From positions 3,534,001-3,598,000 of the forward strand of contig OY761541.1 of the NCBI GenBank assembly GCA_963664625.1: a stretch of 64,000 nucleotides of DNA, in the 5' to 3' direction. This document shows positions 8,673-16,769 of this stretch, piece after piece. The stretch's first letter is position 1. Every line of letters starts with the position of its first letter. Under the pieces are notes generated by a model that saw only the letters and a list, made by a program, of their open reading frames with translations, had not been told where the DNA came from and searched no databases. This DNA is from CBDCFV01 sp963664625 (lineage in GTDB: Bacteria > Chloroflexota > Dehalococcoidia > Lucifugimonadales > UBA3495). The position numbers and the translations under genes are program-made.

Positions 8673-9098
8673 ATTCAGACGATTCTTGGCGTGTGTGCGG
8701 TGTTGGCTGTCCTTGCGACAATCGGCGCGACAGCCTGTTCTGGACCAAAGGACTCCTCCAACGGTACGTCTACTCCGGGTGCTTCCAACTGGACAGACGT
8801 AACGTCTTGGGACGGAGAAGGCAACGGGGACAGCCCGAAGTTCAGCATATCGACCCAGGTCTGGCGAGTGTTGTGGGATGCCGGACCCGACAAGATTGGG
8901 CCAGGGGAATTCGTTGTTCACATCTACAATCAAGACGGCACTTTCTTTCTGAACCTGTTCGACTCCAAAGAGCATGGTTCCAATATCAGGAAGGGTGGGC
9001 CAATAACGGGAACGCTGGGCGTTGAAGGGCAAGGGGACTTTTTCCTGCGAATCATGACCAGCCGTTCCTACGAGGTTACCATACAGGAGCGGCGCTAG
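8673..9098 (+). CDS. Small predicted lipoprotein, start affected by a probable frameshift
   Basis: The mature part (about 115 residues) follows a clear lipobox (LATIGATACSG) and ends in a beta-rich domain: SISTQVWRVLWDAG..FVVHIYNQDG..GDFFLRIMTSRSYEVTIQE. It resembles small secreted domains that bind ligands, but I cannot name a family. A strong GGAGG at 8661-8665 precedes ATG 8668, which is out of frame by one base and would encode MTFRRFLACV. In-frame choices are only ATT 8673 or distant TTG 8595. A one-base indel in the GTGTGTG run near 8690 would join MTFRRFLA to the hydrophobic core and give a perfect lipoprotein signal. The gene is divergent from the HNH lipoprotein. Confidence 0.6.
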   Translation: MQTILGVCAVLAVLATIGATACSGPKDSSNGTSTPGASNWTDVTSWDGEGNGDSPKFSISTQVWRVLWDAGPDKIGPGEFVVHIYNQDGTFFLNLFDSKEHGSNIRKGGPITGTLGVEGQGDFFLRIMTSRSYEVTIQERR

Positions 9099-9168
9099 AC
9101 CGAACCTATCAGCTCTTTCAATGCGGTGTTCCTATTGACACTCGATGCAACGCAAAAGGATGGTGAGC

Positions 9169-10041
9169 ATGTTCGAAGGGTTTGAACAACTGCAAATCGA
9201 CACATCGGGAACGACAATCAATCTGGTGAAGGGGGGCAGCGGTCCCCCTCTTTTGATGCTCCACGGCTATCCCCAGACCCACGCCATGTGGCATAAAATC
9301 GCTCCCAGGCTCGCCGAGGACTACACGGTGGTATGTTCCGACCTGCGCGGCTACGGGGACAGCGGCAAACCGCCGGGAGACCCGGAGCACGCCACCTACT
9401 CCAAGCGCTCAATGGCGCTGGACCAGGTCGAGGTGATGAAACACTTGGGGTTCGACTCCTTTCTGCTCGTAGGACACGACCGGGGAGCCAGGGTGTCACA
9501 CCGGCTGACCAAGGACCACCCCGATGCGGTGCAGAAGCTGGCGGTGCTGGACATAATCCCCACCCATCGGATGTTCCAGATCGTCAACAAGGAGATGGCT
9601 ACCAACACCTATCACTGGTTTTTCCTGATACAGCCCTATGACTTCCCGGAGCGGGTCATAGGCGCTGCGCCGGAACTGTTTGTGCGCCGGGGCTTTAACC
9701 GGGGGCCTAACTCCGACGAGATGTTCACGCCCGACGCAGTGGCCGACTACGTCCGTTGTTTTTGTGACCCGGCCACCATCCACGGCACTTGCGAGGACTA
9801 CCGGGCCGGCGCCAGCATAGATTTGGTCCATGACGACGCCGACTTCGACAACAAGGTCGCCTGCCCGGTGTTCGCCTTGTGGAGCGCCACGGGCTACGTT
9901 GGCCGCACCCAGGACGTTCTGGCGACCTGGAGGAACTACGCCGCCAACGTTCAGGGACAGTCTCTGCCTTGCGGCCACTTCCTGGCCGAGGAAATGCCCG
10001 ATGAGACTTACAACATCATCAAGAATTTCCTGCAAAGCTAG
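9169..10041 (+). CDS. Fluoroacetate/haloacetate dehalogenase-like alpha/beta hydrolase
   Basis: This 290-residue enzyme has the catalytic set of fluoroacetate dehalogenases, nearly position for position with the Burkholderia FA1 enzyme as I recall it. The nucleophile is Asp104 in GHDRGAR, with carboxylate-binding Arg105 and Arg108. Asp128 is the acid in AVLDIIPT. His149-Trp150 (TYHWFF) and Tyr211 (DYRAG) form the halide pocket, and the catalytic base is His270 (CGHFLAEEMP). Such enzymes hydrolyse C-F or C-Cl bonds of 2-haloacids to glycolate-type products. ATG 9169 is preferred over ATG 9145 because AAAAGGA sits 8 nt upstream and it reproduces the family numbering. An MFS carrier gene follows 20 nt downstream. 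Substrate is inferred from motifs only. Confidence 0.85.
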   Translation: MFEGFEQLQIDTSGTTINLVKGGSGPPLLMLHGYPQTHAMWHKIAPRLAEDYTVVCSDLRGYGDSGKPPGDPEHATYSKRSMALDQVEVMKHLGFDSFLLVGHDRGARVSHRLTKDHPDAVQKLAVLDIIPTHRMFQIVNKEMATNTYHWFFLIQPYDFPERVIGAAPELFVRRGFNRGPNSDEMFTPDAVADYVRCFCDPATIHGTCEDYRAGASIDLVHDDADFDNKVACPVFALWSATGYVGRTQDVLATWRNYAANVQGQSLPCGHFLAEEMPDETYNIIKNFLQS

Positions 10042-10061
10042 CCGGTAGGACGCATAACTAA

Positions 10062-11450
10062 ATGGTCCTGACGGGGTTCCTGATCCTCTCCTCCGGTCTC
10101 CTGCTTATGACGGTGGGGGGACTGCCGGAGATCATCGCCCGAGGCCGCCAGGTTGTGTACGGGTTCTACGGCTGGAAACTGGTGGCCCTTACCCTTTTTT
10201 CCAACTGCTTGGCCGGCGGACCCGTGTGGAACGGCGTCGGAGTGTGGATCAAGACGCTGGAGATACAGTTCGGCTGGAGCAGGGCCCAACTGACGGGCGC
10301 TTTCTCCCTGGCCCAACTGGAAGGCAGCCTGATCGGGCCGTTGATGGGCTACCTGATAGACCGGCTGGGCGCCAAACGGATGGTCCTGATGGGGTTGGTG
10401 CTTACCGGGCTGGGCTTCATCATGTTCAGCCAGACCGCCAACGTGGCGATGTTCTACATCTCCTACTCCCTCATAATGCTGGGTACCGCCGCGGGCACCT
10501 GGCTTCCCATGATGACGGTGCTGAACCGGTGGTTCTCCCGGATGAGGGGACGCGCGATGTCGGTGGCTGGAGAGGGCTCGTTCCTGGGCGGCTTGCTGCT
10601 GGTGCCGGCGCTGGCTTGGTCGGTCGACCCCGACAACCTGGGATGGCGGGCCACGGCCTTCTGGATAGGGGTATTCTTCATAGCCATTGCATGGCCGATT
10701 GCCAAGATTATACGAGAGCGTCCAGAGGACCACGGTCAACTTCCCGACGGCGACTCACCCACCGCCAACCCGGCGGTCGAAACGAGGGGCGAGAGGGCAC
10801 GGGAAGCGGAGCAGGCCGATGCCGGGCCGGACTTTACCGCGCGGCAGGCGTTACGGACCCAAGCGTTCTGGTTCATTACCTTCGGCCATGCCCTGTCGTC
10901 CATGCTCATCGCAACGTTGACGGTACACTTGGTGCCCATGTTGACCGATCAAGGATTGACGCTGCAAACAGCGGCTTTCGTTTGGTCGGTGCTCATGGCG
11001 GTGGGCGCCAGCTTCCAGTTAATCGGCGGCTACGTGGGAGACAGGATACCGAAGAACGTTGCGTTGTTCGGCTTCACTTCTCTCCAAGCGGTGGGGTTTA
11101 TCATGGCGGCGTTTATCAACGATGTGCCTATGGCTATGGTGTTCGCCGTGATTTACGGCGCCGGCTTCGGCGGGCGGGTGCCCCTTACAACCGCCATTCG
11201 AGGCGACTATTTCGGCAAGCGGGCCTTCGCCACGATAACGGGCATCTCAATGGCGCCCCTTTACATGGTCATGCTGGTGGCGCCCCTGGTGGCGGCAGCC
11301 ATGTTCGACGCCCAAGGAAGTTACACCCTGTCTTTCCTGATCCTGGGGCTGATTGGCGGCGCGAGCGGCCCATTGTTCCTGTTCGCCAGAAAGCCGCAGC
11401 CCCCAGGCATACCGGCGAGACTGTCTCCGCTCCGCAGCACAGCGCGCTAG
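10062..11450 (+). CDS. MFS transporter (monocarboxylate/oxalate-formate-type)
   Basis: This 462-residue permease has 12 predicted TM segments in two six-helix halves joined by a charged loop (about residues 215-260: RPEDHGQLPDGDSP..REAEQAD). YGWKLVAL near residue 32, the cytoplasmic loop MGYLIDRLGAKRMVLMG and the RWFSRMRGRAM motif fit the monocarboxylate-type MFS group. The first 30 residues look like an extra hydrophobic leader, so the start may lie further downstream. It follows the haloacid dehalogenase gene by 20 nt, suggesting one transcript and possible uptake or export of a small carboxylate, which is inference. Its end overlaps the convergent monooxygenase gene by 4 nt. Confidence 0.85.
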   Translation: MVLTGFLILSSGLLLMTVGGLPEIIARGRQVVYGFYGWKLVALTLFSNCLAGGPVWNGVGVWIKTLEIQFGWSRAQLTGAFSLAQLEGSLIGPLMGYLIDRLGAKRMVLMGLVLTGLGFIMFSQTANVAMFYISYSLIMLGTAAGTWLPMMTVLNRWFSRMRGRAMSVAGEGSFLGGLLLVPALAWSVDPDNLGWRATAFWIGVFFIAIAWPIAKIIRERPEDHGQLPDGDSPTANPAVETRGERAREAEQADAGPDFTARQALRTQAFWFITFGHALSSMLIATLTVHLVPMLTDQGLTLQTAAFVWSVLMAVGASFQLIGGYVGDRIPKNVALFGFTSLQAVGFIMAAFINDVPMAMVFAVIYGAGFGGRVPLTTAIRGDYFGKRAFATITGISMAPLYMVMLVAPLVAAAMFDAQGSYTLSFLILGLIGGASGPLFLFARKPQPPGIPARLSPLRSTAR

Positions 11451-12616
11451 TAGTTCCCCTCCGGAGTCATTCCCAGCAGGAACTGGCCTGCCGTTTCGTA
11501 GTGGGTCAGGCGGCCTTGCGCGTGCTGGGTTACGACGTGGATGTCTTGGAACTTCCGTTGTATGGGATTCGCGCCGAAAATGGCGGCGGACCCGCACAGT
11601 TGGTAGGCCAAGTCCACCGTCTGGGCGGCGCTGCGGATGGCGTAGGTGCTGGCCAAGCGGAGTTGAATCCGCTCGTCCATACTTAGCTCCAGGTCCCTGC
11701 ACGCGCTTTCCCAGACCGCGGTGGCGCTTTCGTGGAGGTAAGCCCGGGCCGAGCGCCAAGTCGCTTCCGCCTCCCCAAGGGTCCGTTGCGTGGTGGGCAT
11801 ATCGGGCAGCCCGGTCACCGTCCGCTGCGGGGTATTCCTGGATACGAACTCCGCGGCCGTGTCGACGGCGGCGCGGGCAACCGCTAAGGCCGAGGTTGCG
11901 AACCCGGAACTGAACAATAGCGTCCTGGGGATCACGTAGAGAGGGCCGATTTCCCAAGGCGGGTCGTCCTGGTCATAGCTTCGCAGGTAGGGCACGAAGA
12001 GATCGTTGACCTCAAAACCGAAGCTGCCCGTCCCCCGCAGTCCCTGGACATGCCAGCGGTCGACCATTTTGACCTGGTCTTTGGGGATGAGCATGATCCG
12101 GCGCGGCAGCGGAGTATGCGGCGAGTTGTTGTTCCGGCCAGGGTGACCGACGGGCGTCAAGGCCGCAACCCAGGTGGCATGGTCGTATCCCGTGCTGAAG
12201 CTCCACTGGCCGCTCAGCCGGTAGCCGCCCTCCACCGGGACGGCGATGGACGAGGAACTGGGAGGGCCGTTGCTGACCACCGCCCGCTTTTCACTCCAGA
12301 CCTCTTGGGCGGTCTCCCTGGGCATTCTCACCGAAGCGGTAGTGAATACATTGTTCTGGTTGAGGCACCATGCCGCGCTGGCGTCCACTGCGGCGAACAC
12401 CTGAAGAATCTTCAAGAAATCGGGATGGTCCAACTCCGCTCCGCCCAGGGAGCGGGGCAGCAACAAGCGAAAGTACCCCTTGTCGGCCAGTTCTTCAGCC
12501 AACTCCGCGGGAAACTGCCGGTCCACATCCATGCGGTCGGCGTTCTCCGCCACGCGAGCCGCAAGCTCGCGGGCTTGTTCCAAGTACGGTTGAACATCCT
12601 GTTGCGATGTCGCCAT
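11447..12616 (-). CDS. Acyl-CoA dehydrogenase-fold flavin monooxygenase (HsaA/HpaB-like)
   Basis: This 389-residue protein has the ACAD fold. An N-terminal helical domain (FPAELAEELADKGYFRLLLPRSLGGAE) is followed by a beta domain (GGYRLSGQWSFSTGYDHATWV) and a C-terminal helical domain. The beta-domain signature is that of two-component flavin-dependent monooxygenases and related oxidases (3-HSA hydroxylase HsaA, DszC-like) rather than fatty-acid dehydrogenases. HVQGLRGTGSFGFEVNDLFVP is typical of the group. The usual catalytic Glu of acyl-CoA dehydrogenases is not evident. The flavin reductase partner is not adjacent. The real substrate is unknown. Confidence 0.78.
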   Translation of the reverse strand: MATSQQDVQPYLEQARELAARVAENADRMDVDRQFPAELAEELADKGYFRLLLPRSLGGAELDHPDFLKILQVFAAVDASAAWCLNQNNVFTTASVRMPRETAQEVWSEKRAVVSNGPPSSSSIAVPVEGGYRLSGQWSFSTGYDHATWVAALTPVGHPGRNNNSPHTPLPRRIMLIPKDQVKMVDRWHVQGLRGTGSFGFEVNDLFVPYLRSYDQDDPPWEIGPLYVIPRTLLFSSGFATSALAVARAAVDTAAEFVSRNTPQRTVTGLPDMPTTQRTLGEAEATWRSARAYLHESATAVWESACRDLELSMDERIQLRLASTYAIRSAAQTVDLAYQLCGSAAIFGANPIQRKFQDIHVVTQHAQGRLTHYETAGQFLLGMTPEGNY

Positions 12617-12657
12617 GCTGTGTCCTGTGCCTCTGAATCAGAATGAGAATAGGCAGG

Positions 12658-13854
12658 TCAGTCTAACACGGGCGCGCCCTTGCCGGCGCCGGCCTGCCAT
12701 TCCGGACCGGCGCAGAGCTTCGCCAACTCTTCAGCGAACTCCCGCCGCTGCCACTGGCGCACTTCCTGTACGTCATCGTCGAACAACTCGCTGCGCCAAG
12801 ATTCGGGGTCGGTTGCCAACCGTTCCAAGCTGGCGGACGGCCAGAGAAGCGAAACATCCATTTCCAGCTTCGCCGCTCGGGTTGCGAGCAGCGACCTCAG
12901 CGCCTTGAACCGGTAGTTCTGCTCGTCGGTGCGTGCTTCAGCGCCGTGGACGGCCCGTTGCCGGTGAAACTCTGGCCCGGTCCAGCCCCGGTTGATAGCG
13001 TCAGCGATCTCTCCGATGAACCAACTCGAAGCGTCGTAGGGCAATCGGGCATTGGCCATCTGCAAAGAGCGTGCGCCGCGCCCGGACTGGCGCGGGCACT
13101 GGGCCAAGGCGACCAGCGTTTCATTGTTCATCACCATAAACGGTGAACGATCCTGCCGCTGGGCTTCTTCCTCCCGCAGTGCGTGCAGTTCCCGGAGGAC
13201 CGCCAGTTGCCGTGGGTTAAGGCGCTGGCTGCCCTTTACCCGCAGAAATGCGTCCTCTGCGGGCTCGGCGGCTTCGTACCGCACCTGCTGCACCCGCCGG
13301 AACTCCTCCTGGGCCCATTCCGCCCTCCCCAGGGTCTCCAGACCCTTCTTCACCGCCACCGCCAAGCTGGTCAGGTAACGCACGTCGTTGGCGGCGTACT
13401 CGAGTTGTGGCGGCGTCAAGGGCCGTTGGGACCAGTCGGAACGCTGCAACGACCGGCTCTTGGGGATGTCCACGCCGAGGTACTGTTTGACCATGGCCCC
13501 AAGGTTGGACCGGGGCGCTCCCAGCAATCTCCCGGCAACCTCGGTATCGAAAAGCGACTCGCAGGTGAAGCCATAGTCCCGGTGGAGCCACAGCAGGTCG
13601 TTTTCAGCGGAATGAATGACTTTCAGGACAGACGCGTCTTCCAACGCCTGCCCCAATAACGACAAGTCTTCCACTGCCAGCGGGTCCACGATGAACTCCC
13701 CGGCGTTGGTCCTCAACTGTATGAGGCACACCCGGGAGTGGTAGGCGTGGGAATGGTTGGTCTCCGTGTCCAGCGCCACCACCCGCGCCCGCAGCAGGGC
13801 CGTGGCCGCCCGCTCCCAGCTTGGCTGGTCGTCAATGAGATGGACTTCGGTCAA
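12658..13854 (-). CDS. rnd: Ribonuclease D
   Basis: This 398-residue 3'-5' exoribonuclease has the DEDDy motifs: VALDTETNHSHAY (Exo I), HSAENDLLWLHRDYG (Exo II) and YAANDVRYL (Exo III with Tyr). HRDC-type helical domains follow (RLNPRQLAVLRELHALREEEAQ..PFMVMNNETLVALA, and a second C-terminal unit). The family acts on the 3' ends of tRNA precursors. Length and domain order match bacterial RNase D. It starts at GTG or ATG near 13854 and ends 42 nt before the monooxygenase start, on the same strand. Confidence 0.93.
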   Translation of the reverse strand: MTEVHLIDDQPSWERAATALLRARVVALDTETNHSHAYHSRVCLIQLRTNAGEFIVDPLAVEDLSLLGQALEDASVLKVIHSAENDLLWLHRDYGFTCESLFDTEVAGRLLGAPRSNLGAMVKQYLGVDIPKSRSLQRSDWSQRPLTPPQLEYAANDVRYLTSLAVAVKKGLETLGRAEWAQEEFRRVQQVRYEAAEPAEDAFLRVKGSQRLNPRQLAVLRELHALREEEAQRQDRSPFMVMNNETLVALAQCPRQSGRGARSLQMANARLPYDASSWFIGEIADAINRGWTGPEFHRQRAVHGAEARTDEQNYRFKALRSLLATRAAKLEMDVSLLWPSASLERLATDPESWRSELFDDDVQEVRQWQRREFAEELAKLCAGPEWQAGAGKGAPVLD

Positions 13855-13986
13855 CTGGTCTTCCGCCTGTTTTATTTTTCACCAGCGAGATAAAGGGTGG
13901 GCTAAGGCGACATTATACAACAGGGCGTTTGCACCGCCGTCCGGCTTGCACAGGGACACAGGGTCCTTCGGTTCTTGGTGTAATTG

Positions 13987-14066
13987 TATGAACCGTGATT
14001 TCTTTGATTCTGGGATTACCATGATTGGGAAAATCATGGTAATCCATCAATCCCATGAGTCACAGT
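13987..14066. repeat. Palindromic intergenic repeat (REP-like)
   Basis: There is a perfect 14-bp inverted repeat, GGATTACCATGATT / AATCATGGTAATCC, at 14013-14026 and 14032-14045 with a 5-nt loop. Imperfect outer arms extend the symmetry (TGAACCGTGA near 13988 against TCACAGTTCA near 14059). It sits between rnd and a small minus-strand gene. It may fold as a long hairpin at the end of transcripts. No second copy was noticed in this window. Confidence 0.65.
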
Positions 14067-14270
14067 TCAGACGAGCCGGTAGCCGGCGTCCATCGTCCGC
14101 TTGATGAAGGGCCGGATTTCGGGCAAGGGTTTGTGGTCGGACCATGCGGCGAACCAGCGTTCGCAAAGGTCATCGCAAATAAGACCCAACCGGTACTCGG
14201 CCAGTTCGCGGGCCAGTTTACGTTGAAGGGCGCGGACACGGCGCCAGAGGGCGTTTATTTCAGTCATCAT
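14067..14270 (-). CDS. Small conserved-looking hypothetical protein (67 aa)
   Basis: The gene encodes a basic, helical 67-residue protein beginning MMTEINALWRRVRALQRKLARELAEYRLG, with the tail SDHKPLPEIRPFIKRTMDAGYRL. The start at ATG 14270 has AAGGAG 9 nt upstream, which supports real translation. Heptad-like spacing of Leu/Val in the first 35 residues suggests a coiled coil. I do not recognise the family. Its stop lies inside the edge of the palindromic repeat downstream. Confidence 0.55.
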   Translation of the reverse strand: MMTEINALWRRVRALQRKLARELAEYRLGLICDDLCERWFAAWSDHKPLPEIRPFIKRTMDAGYRLV

Positions 14271-14307
14271 GGTGGTCAACTCCTTGGATGGTCTATTTGT
14301 TTGAGTG

Positions 14308-14362
14308 GTACGGTGGATTCCCGCGAAGGCGGGAATGACGGTTTGGGAGCGGGAATTTCAGA
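14308..14362. repeat. dRS3-like GATTCCCGC..GCGGGAATGACG repeat
   Basis: The unit GGATTCCCGCGAAGGCGGGAATGACGG is a short hairpin repeat. Related units occur at 39360, 44380-44470 and 50005-50090 in this window. Here only one hairpin plus a degenerate half (GGAGCGGGAATTTC) remains. It borders the IS1 remnant. Confidence 0.7.
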
Positions 14363-14435
14363 AACGCGGGCATTTGCGGATATTTCAGTACATTCGGGGT
14401 GACGTGGACTCCCTCCACCGCCTGCGCGAGGGTGA

Positions 14436-14756
14436 CATCCCCCCTGGACCCCCAAGGACGGCCACTCCAGGGGCAAGCAGACTTACCGTTGCCGGGACTG
14501 CCATCACCGCTTCACTCCAACGGGCAACCGTCATTACTACCCCCAGACCGTTAAAGACCAAGCCCTGGACATGTACGGCGAGGGTTCCAGCCTCGCGGCC
14601 ATCGGCCGCGTTATGGGAATCCTGCCGGAGACCGTCTATTCCTGGGTCAAAAAAAGCCCGCCAGGCCGGGGAGTTAATGCTCCGGGAGGTGCGCCGCCAT
14701 AAGCAGCAACTGAAGCCAGCCAAGGTCATCGCCTTTGACGAGATGTGGACCTAGTA
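14436..14756 (+). pseudogene. IS1-family transposase remnant (InsA-like plus start of InsB-like)
   Basis: The frame beginning near 14436 encodes KDGHSRGKQTYRCRDCHHRFTPTG, the half zinc ribbon of IS1-type InsA. A helix-turn-helix follows (LDMYGEGSSLAAIGRVMGILPETVYSWVKK). At about 14650 a run of seven A (GTCAAAAAAAGCC) precedes a switch to the -1/+2 frame. That frame reads KARQAGELMLREVRRHKQ..AKVIAFDEMWT and stops. DEMW holds the first catalytic Asp of IS1 transposases. Everything after it is missing, and the first Cys pair and start codon are gone, so the element is dead. IS1 elements use A-run frameshifting; this run is consistent with that. Confidence 0.75.
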
Positions 14757-14767
14757 GTGCGAAATCA

Positions 14768-14897
14768 TTGTATTGATGGGTAACCCTGGCTACCTTGGTT
14801 TCCGGTAATTAGGGCGCCCACAAGGGGCGCCCCTACGGGACCGCCCTTGACTGGTAGGGGCAACCCTTGTGGTTGCCCTCGTTACCCATCAATGCAA
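14768..14897. mobile_element. MITE-like element, family 1
   Basis: A 130-bp element is bounded by 17-bp inverted repeats (TTGTATTGATGGGTAAC at 14768-14784; complement with one mismatch at 14881-14897). Inside are two facing arms, GGGCGCCCACAAGGGGCGCCCC and GGGGCAACCCTTGTGGTTGCCC. A related copy is at 48640-48774. The flank CTAGTAGTGCGAAATC at 14751 also matches that copy (complement of GATTTCGCACCGCTAG). Confidence 0.7.
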
Positions 14898-15129
14898 AGC
14901 TGTTGGGCTACTAGGTGAAGGTGCGAAGGGAAGGGAAACAGCGGGAGGCGTGGGTCTTATTCTAATACCAGAGCGTGTTGGGAATATTGGACCGTCGACG
15001 TCGGGCCTGTCGGCATATACATTGTCGAAACCACCGAAAACGGTGTATATTCATACCGAGCGAGGTTCCCGCCTCGCTTATGGGGATACCGCTTAGAGTT
15101 CTGGATAGCTGGGACGGAGGATTTCAGGA
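14898..15129. other. Intergenic region, no gene recognised
   Basis: Sequence between the MITE and the zinc-ribbon/TPR gene. No convincing open frame, RNA or terminator was seen. A short palindrome, ACCACCGAAAACGGTG, lies near 15031 and could be part of an operator. Confidence 0.4.
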
Positions 15130-15870
15130 ATGCCATCGTTCTTGCTGATTATGTCTCTTGCCTTGGTGCTGATGTGGACGGTAAGGCTAGCCAAGGTAAA
15201 GGGGCGTAACCCATTGCTTTGGGGCGCGGTGTGCCTGGCTCCCATGTTCCTGCCTGAACCATGGCAACTTCTGAGCATGGTGCCTATGGTGGCCCTGCTC
15301 TTTGTAAAGTCTCCCCGGGTCCAGAGGCCTCCGGGACCCCAAGGAATCAACTGTCCACGGTGCGCGGCAGAACAACCTCATGGACGGTATTATTGCACCA
15401 ATTGTGGCTGGGAGTTAGCCCGGACATACTCGGAAGAAGTCGTGCGGGACGATACATCTGCTTCCGCTCCAACCGCGGGGAGCGTCGAGCCCTCAGCCAG
15501 TCCTGCAACTGCCCCCGCCTCTGAAGAAGTAGAGCCTGCACCTTTACGGGAAGAACTCACCCCTTCGGAAGACCCGACTCCCTCGGAAACCCTTGAACCA
15601 GCGCCCGTCCCTGTACTCGAAGATGAGGTTGAACCTGCACGGGTCTTCAGGGGGCCGCCCACTGCTGCGGGTCTTACCGAGCGGGGCATGGCGCTGTTCA
15701 ACCAACGGCGCGTCCAGGAAGCTATTGACCAGTTTACCAAGGCGTTGGCCCTCGACCCCAACTATGTCTTCGCATGGCAGGCCAGGGCGGACGCCTATAT
15801 GCAGTTGGGACGGGAGGACGCGGCGGCCGAGGACAGGCGACAGTTGGAGGCCATCAACCAGCAAGGCTGA
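15130..15870 (+). CDS. Membrane-anchored zinc-ribbon and TPR protein
   Basis: This 246-residue protein has two N-terminal hydrophobic segments (residues 3-18 and 28-60). A zinc ribbon CPRCAAEQPHGRYYCTNCGWE is at about 76-96. A Pro/Glu/Ser/Thr-rich acidic linker of about 80 residues follows, then a C-terminal TPR pair (AGLTERGMALFNQRRVQEAIDQFTKALALDPNYVFAWQARADAYMQLGR). The architecture suggests a membrane-tethered scaffold for protein contacts; no catalytic domain is present. GGAGG at 15115-15119 serves ATG 15130. No functional neighbour explains it. Confidence 0.8.
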   Translation: MPSFLLIMSLALVLMWTVRLAKVKGRNPLLWGAVCLAPMFLPEPWQLLSMVPMVALLFVKSPRVQRPPGPQGINCPRCAAEQPHGRYYCTNCGWELARTYSEEVVRDDTSASAPTAGSVEPSASPATAPASEEVEPAPLREELTPSEDPTPSETLEPAPVPVLEDEVEPARVFRGPPTAAGLTERGMALFNQRRVQEAIDQFTKALALDPNYVFAWQARADAYMQLGREDAAAEDRRQLEAINQQG

Positions 15871-15948
15871 ACCGCTGCGGTCGATTTCGAGCCGCATCGG
15901 AGTCCGACAAACGGCCGAATACTTGGCCTTTACGGGTAAAATCTCCTG

Positions 15949-16722
15949 TCAGACCGCCATGATGTGGTAGCCCGCGTCGACAGGTATGATAGACCCTGTA
16001 ATCCCGCTGGAAAGATCGCTGCAAAGAAACAGCGCGGTCTTCGCCACTTCGTCAACGGATATGTTCCGCTTCAGCGGGGCTGTCTCCGCGTGGATGCGCT
16101 TCATGTCCCTGAAGCCGCTGATACCCCGTGCCGCCAGGGTTTCCACAGGGCCGGCTGATATGGCATTGACTCGAACACCCTGTTCCCCGTATTCCGCCGC
16201 CAGTTGTCGCACACTGTTCTCAAGCGCCGCTTTGGCCGTTCCCATTACATTGTAGCCAGGGTAGACGCGCTGGGAAGCGTCGAAGGTCATCGTCACCACG
16301 CTACCGCCATCGGACATCAAAGGGGCCGCCTGCTTGACCATAGGCAACAGAGTGTAAGCGCTAACATCCAACGCCTGGCGAAATCCTTCCCTTGAAGTGT
16401 CGGAAAAACGTCCCGTGAGGTCTTCACGGTTAGCGAAAGCGATGCTATGCACCAGGAAGGAAATGTCTCCGAAAGACTCCTTGACCTGTTTGAAAACGTC
16501 CTCCAGCTCACCGTCGTCAGTGGCGTCGCATGGCAGAATCAACGCCCCGTCGAGAGATTCCGCCAGCTTGGACACCCGGTCCTTGAGGCGCTCGTTCTGG
16601 TAGGTCAAAGCCAACCGTGCGCCGGCCTGGACCAGTATACTTGCAATGCTCCAAGCGATACTCCGGTCGTTGGCGACGCCAAAAACGACGCCTTTCTTGT
16701 TGCTCAAGTCTATGGAATACAA
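15949..16722 (-). CDS. fabI: Enoyl-[acyl-carrier-protein] reductase (NADH)
   Basis: This 257-residue divergent SDR catalyses the last reduction of fatty-acid elongation (FAS II). FabI-type marks are GVANDRSIAWSIASILVQAGARLALTYQ, CDATDDGELEDVF, LVHSIAFANREDLTGRF, the catalytic Tyr-x6-Lys in YNVMGTAK, VNAISAGPVETLAARGI and GSIIPVDAGYHIM. It starts with TTG at 16722 behind GGAGAGGTAA. It is the last gene of the minus-strand run that starts with cofG, 47 nt after the LLM oxidoreductase gene. Confidence 0.94.
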   Translation of the reverse strand: MYSIDLSNKKGVVFGVANDRSIAWSIASILVQAGARLALTYQNERLKDRVSKLAESLDGALILPCDATDDGELEDVFKQVKESFGDISFLVHSIAFANREDLTGRFSDTSREGFRQALDVSAYTLLPMVKQAAPLMSDGGSVVTMTFDASQRVYPGYNVMGTAKAALENSVRQLAAEYGEQGVRVNAISAGPVETLAARGISGFRDMKRIHAETAPLKRNISVDEVAKTALFLCSDLSSGITGSIIPVDAGYHIMAV

Positions 16723-16769
16723 CCCGCGTTACCTCTCCGCACGACTTGGTGCCCGTGTCGGCATTATGC

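Noticed and set aside
10226..11686. A 486-codon plus-strand frame overlapping the MFS gene and the monooxygenase gene
   Set aside because: It is in another frame of the MFS gene, is Arg/Gly/Pro-rich and lacks membrane helices.
14385..14754. An intact transposase gene
   Set aside because: The InsA-like and InsB-like parts are in different frames, the first zinc-ribbon half is degraded and the catalytic domain ends after its first Asp.
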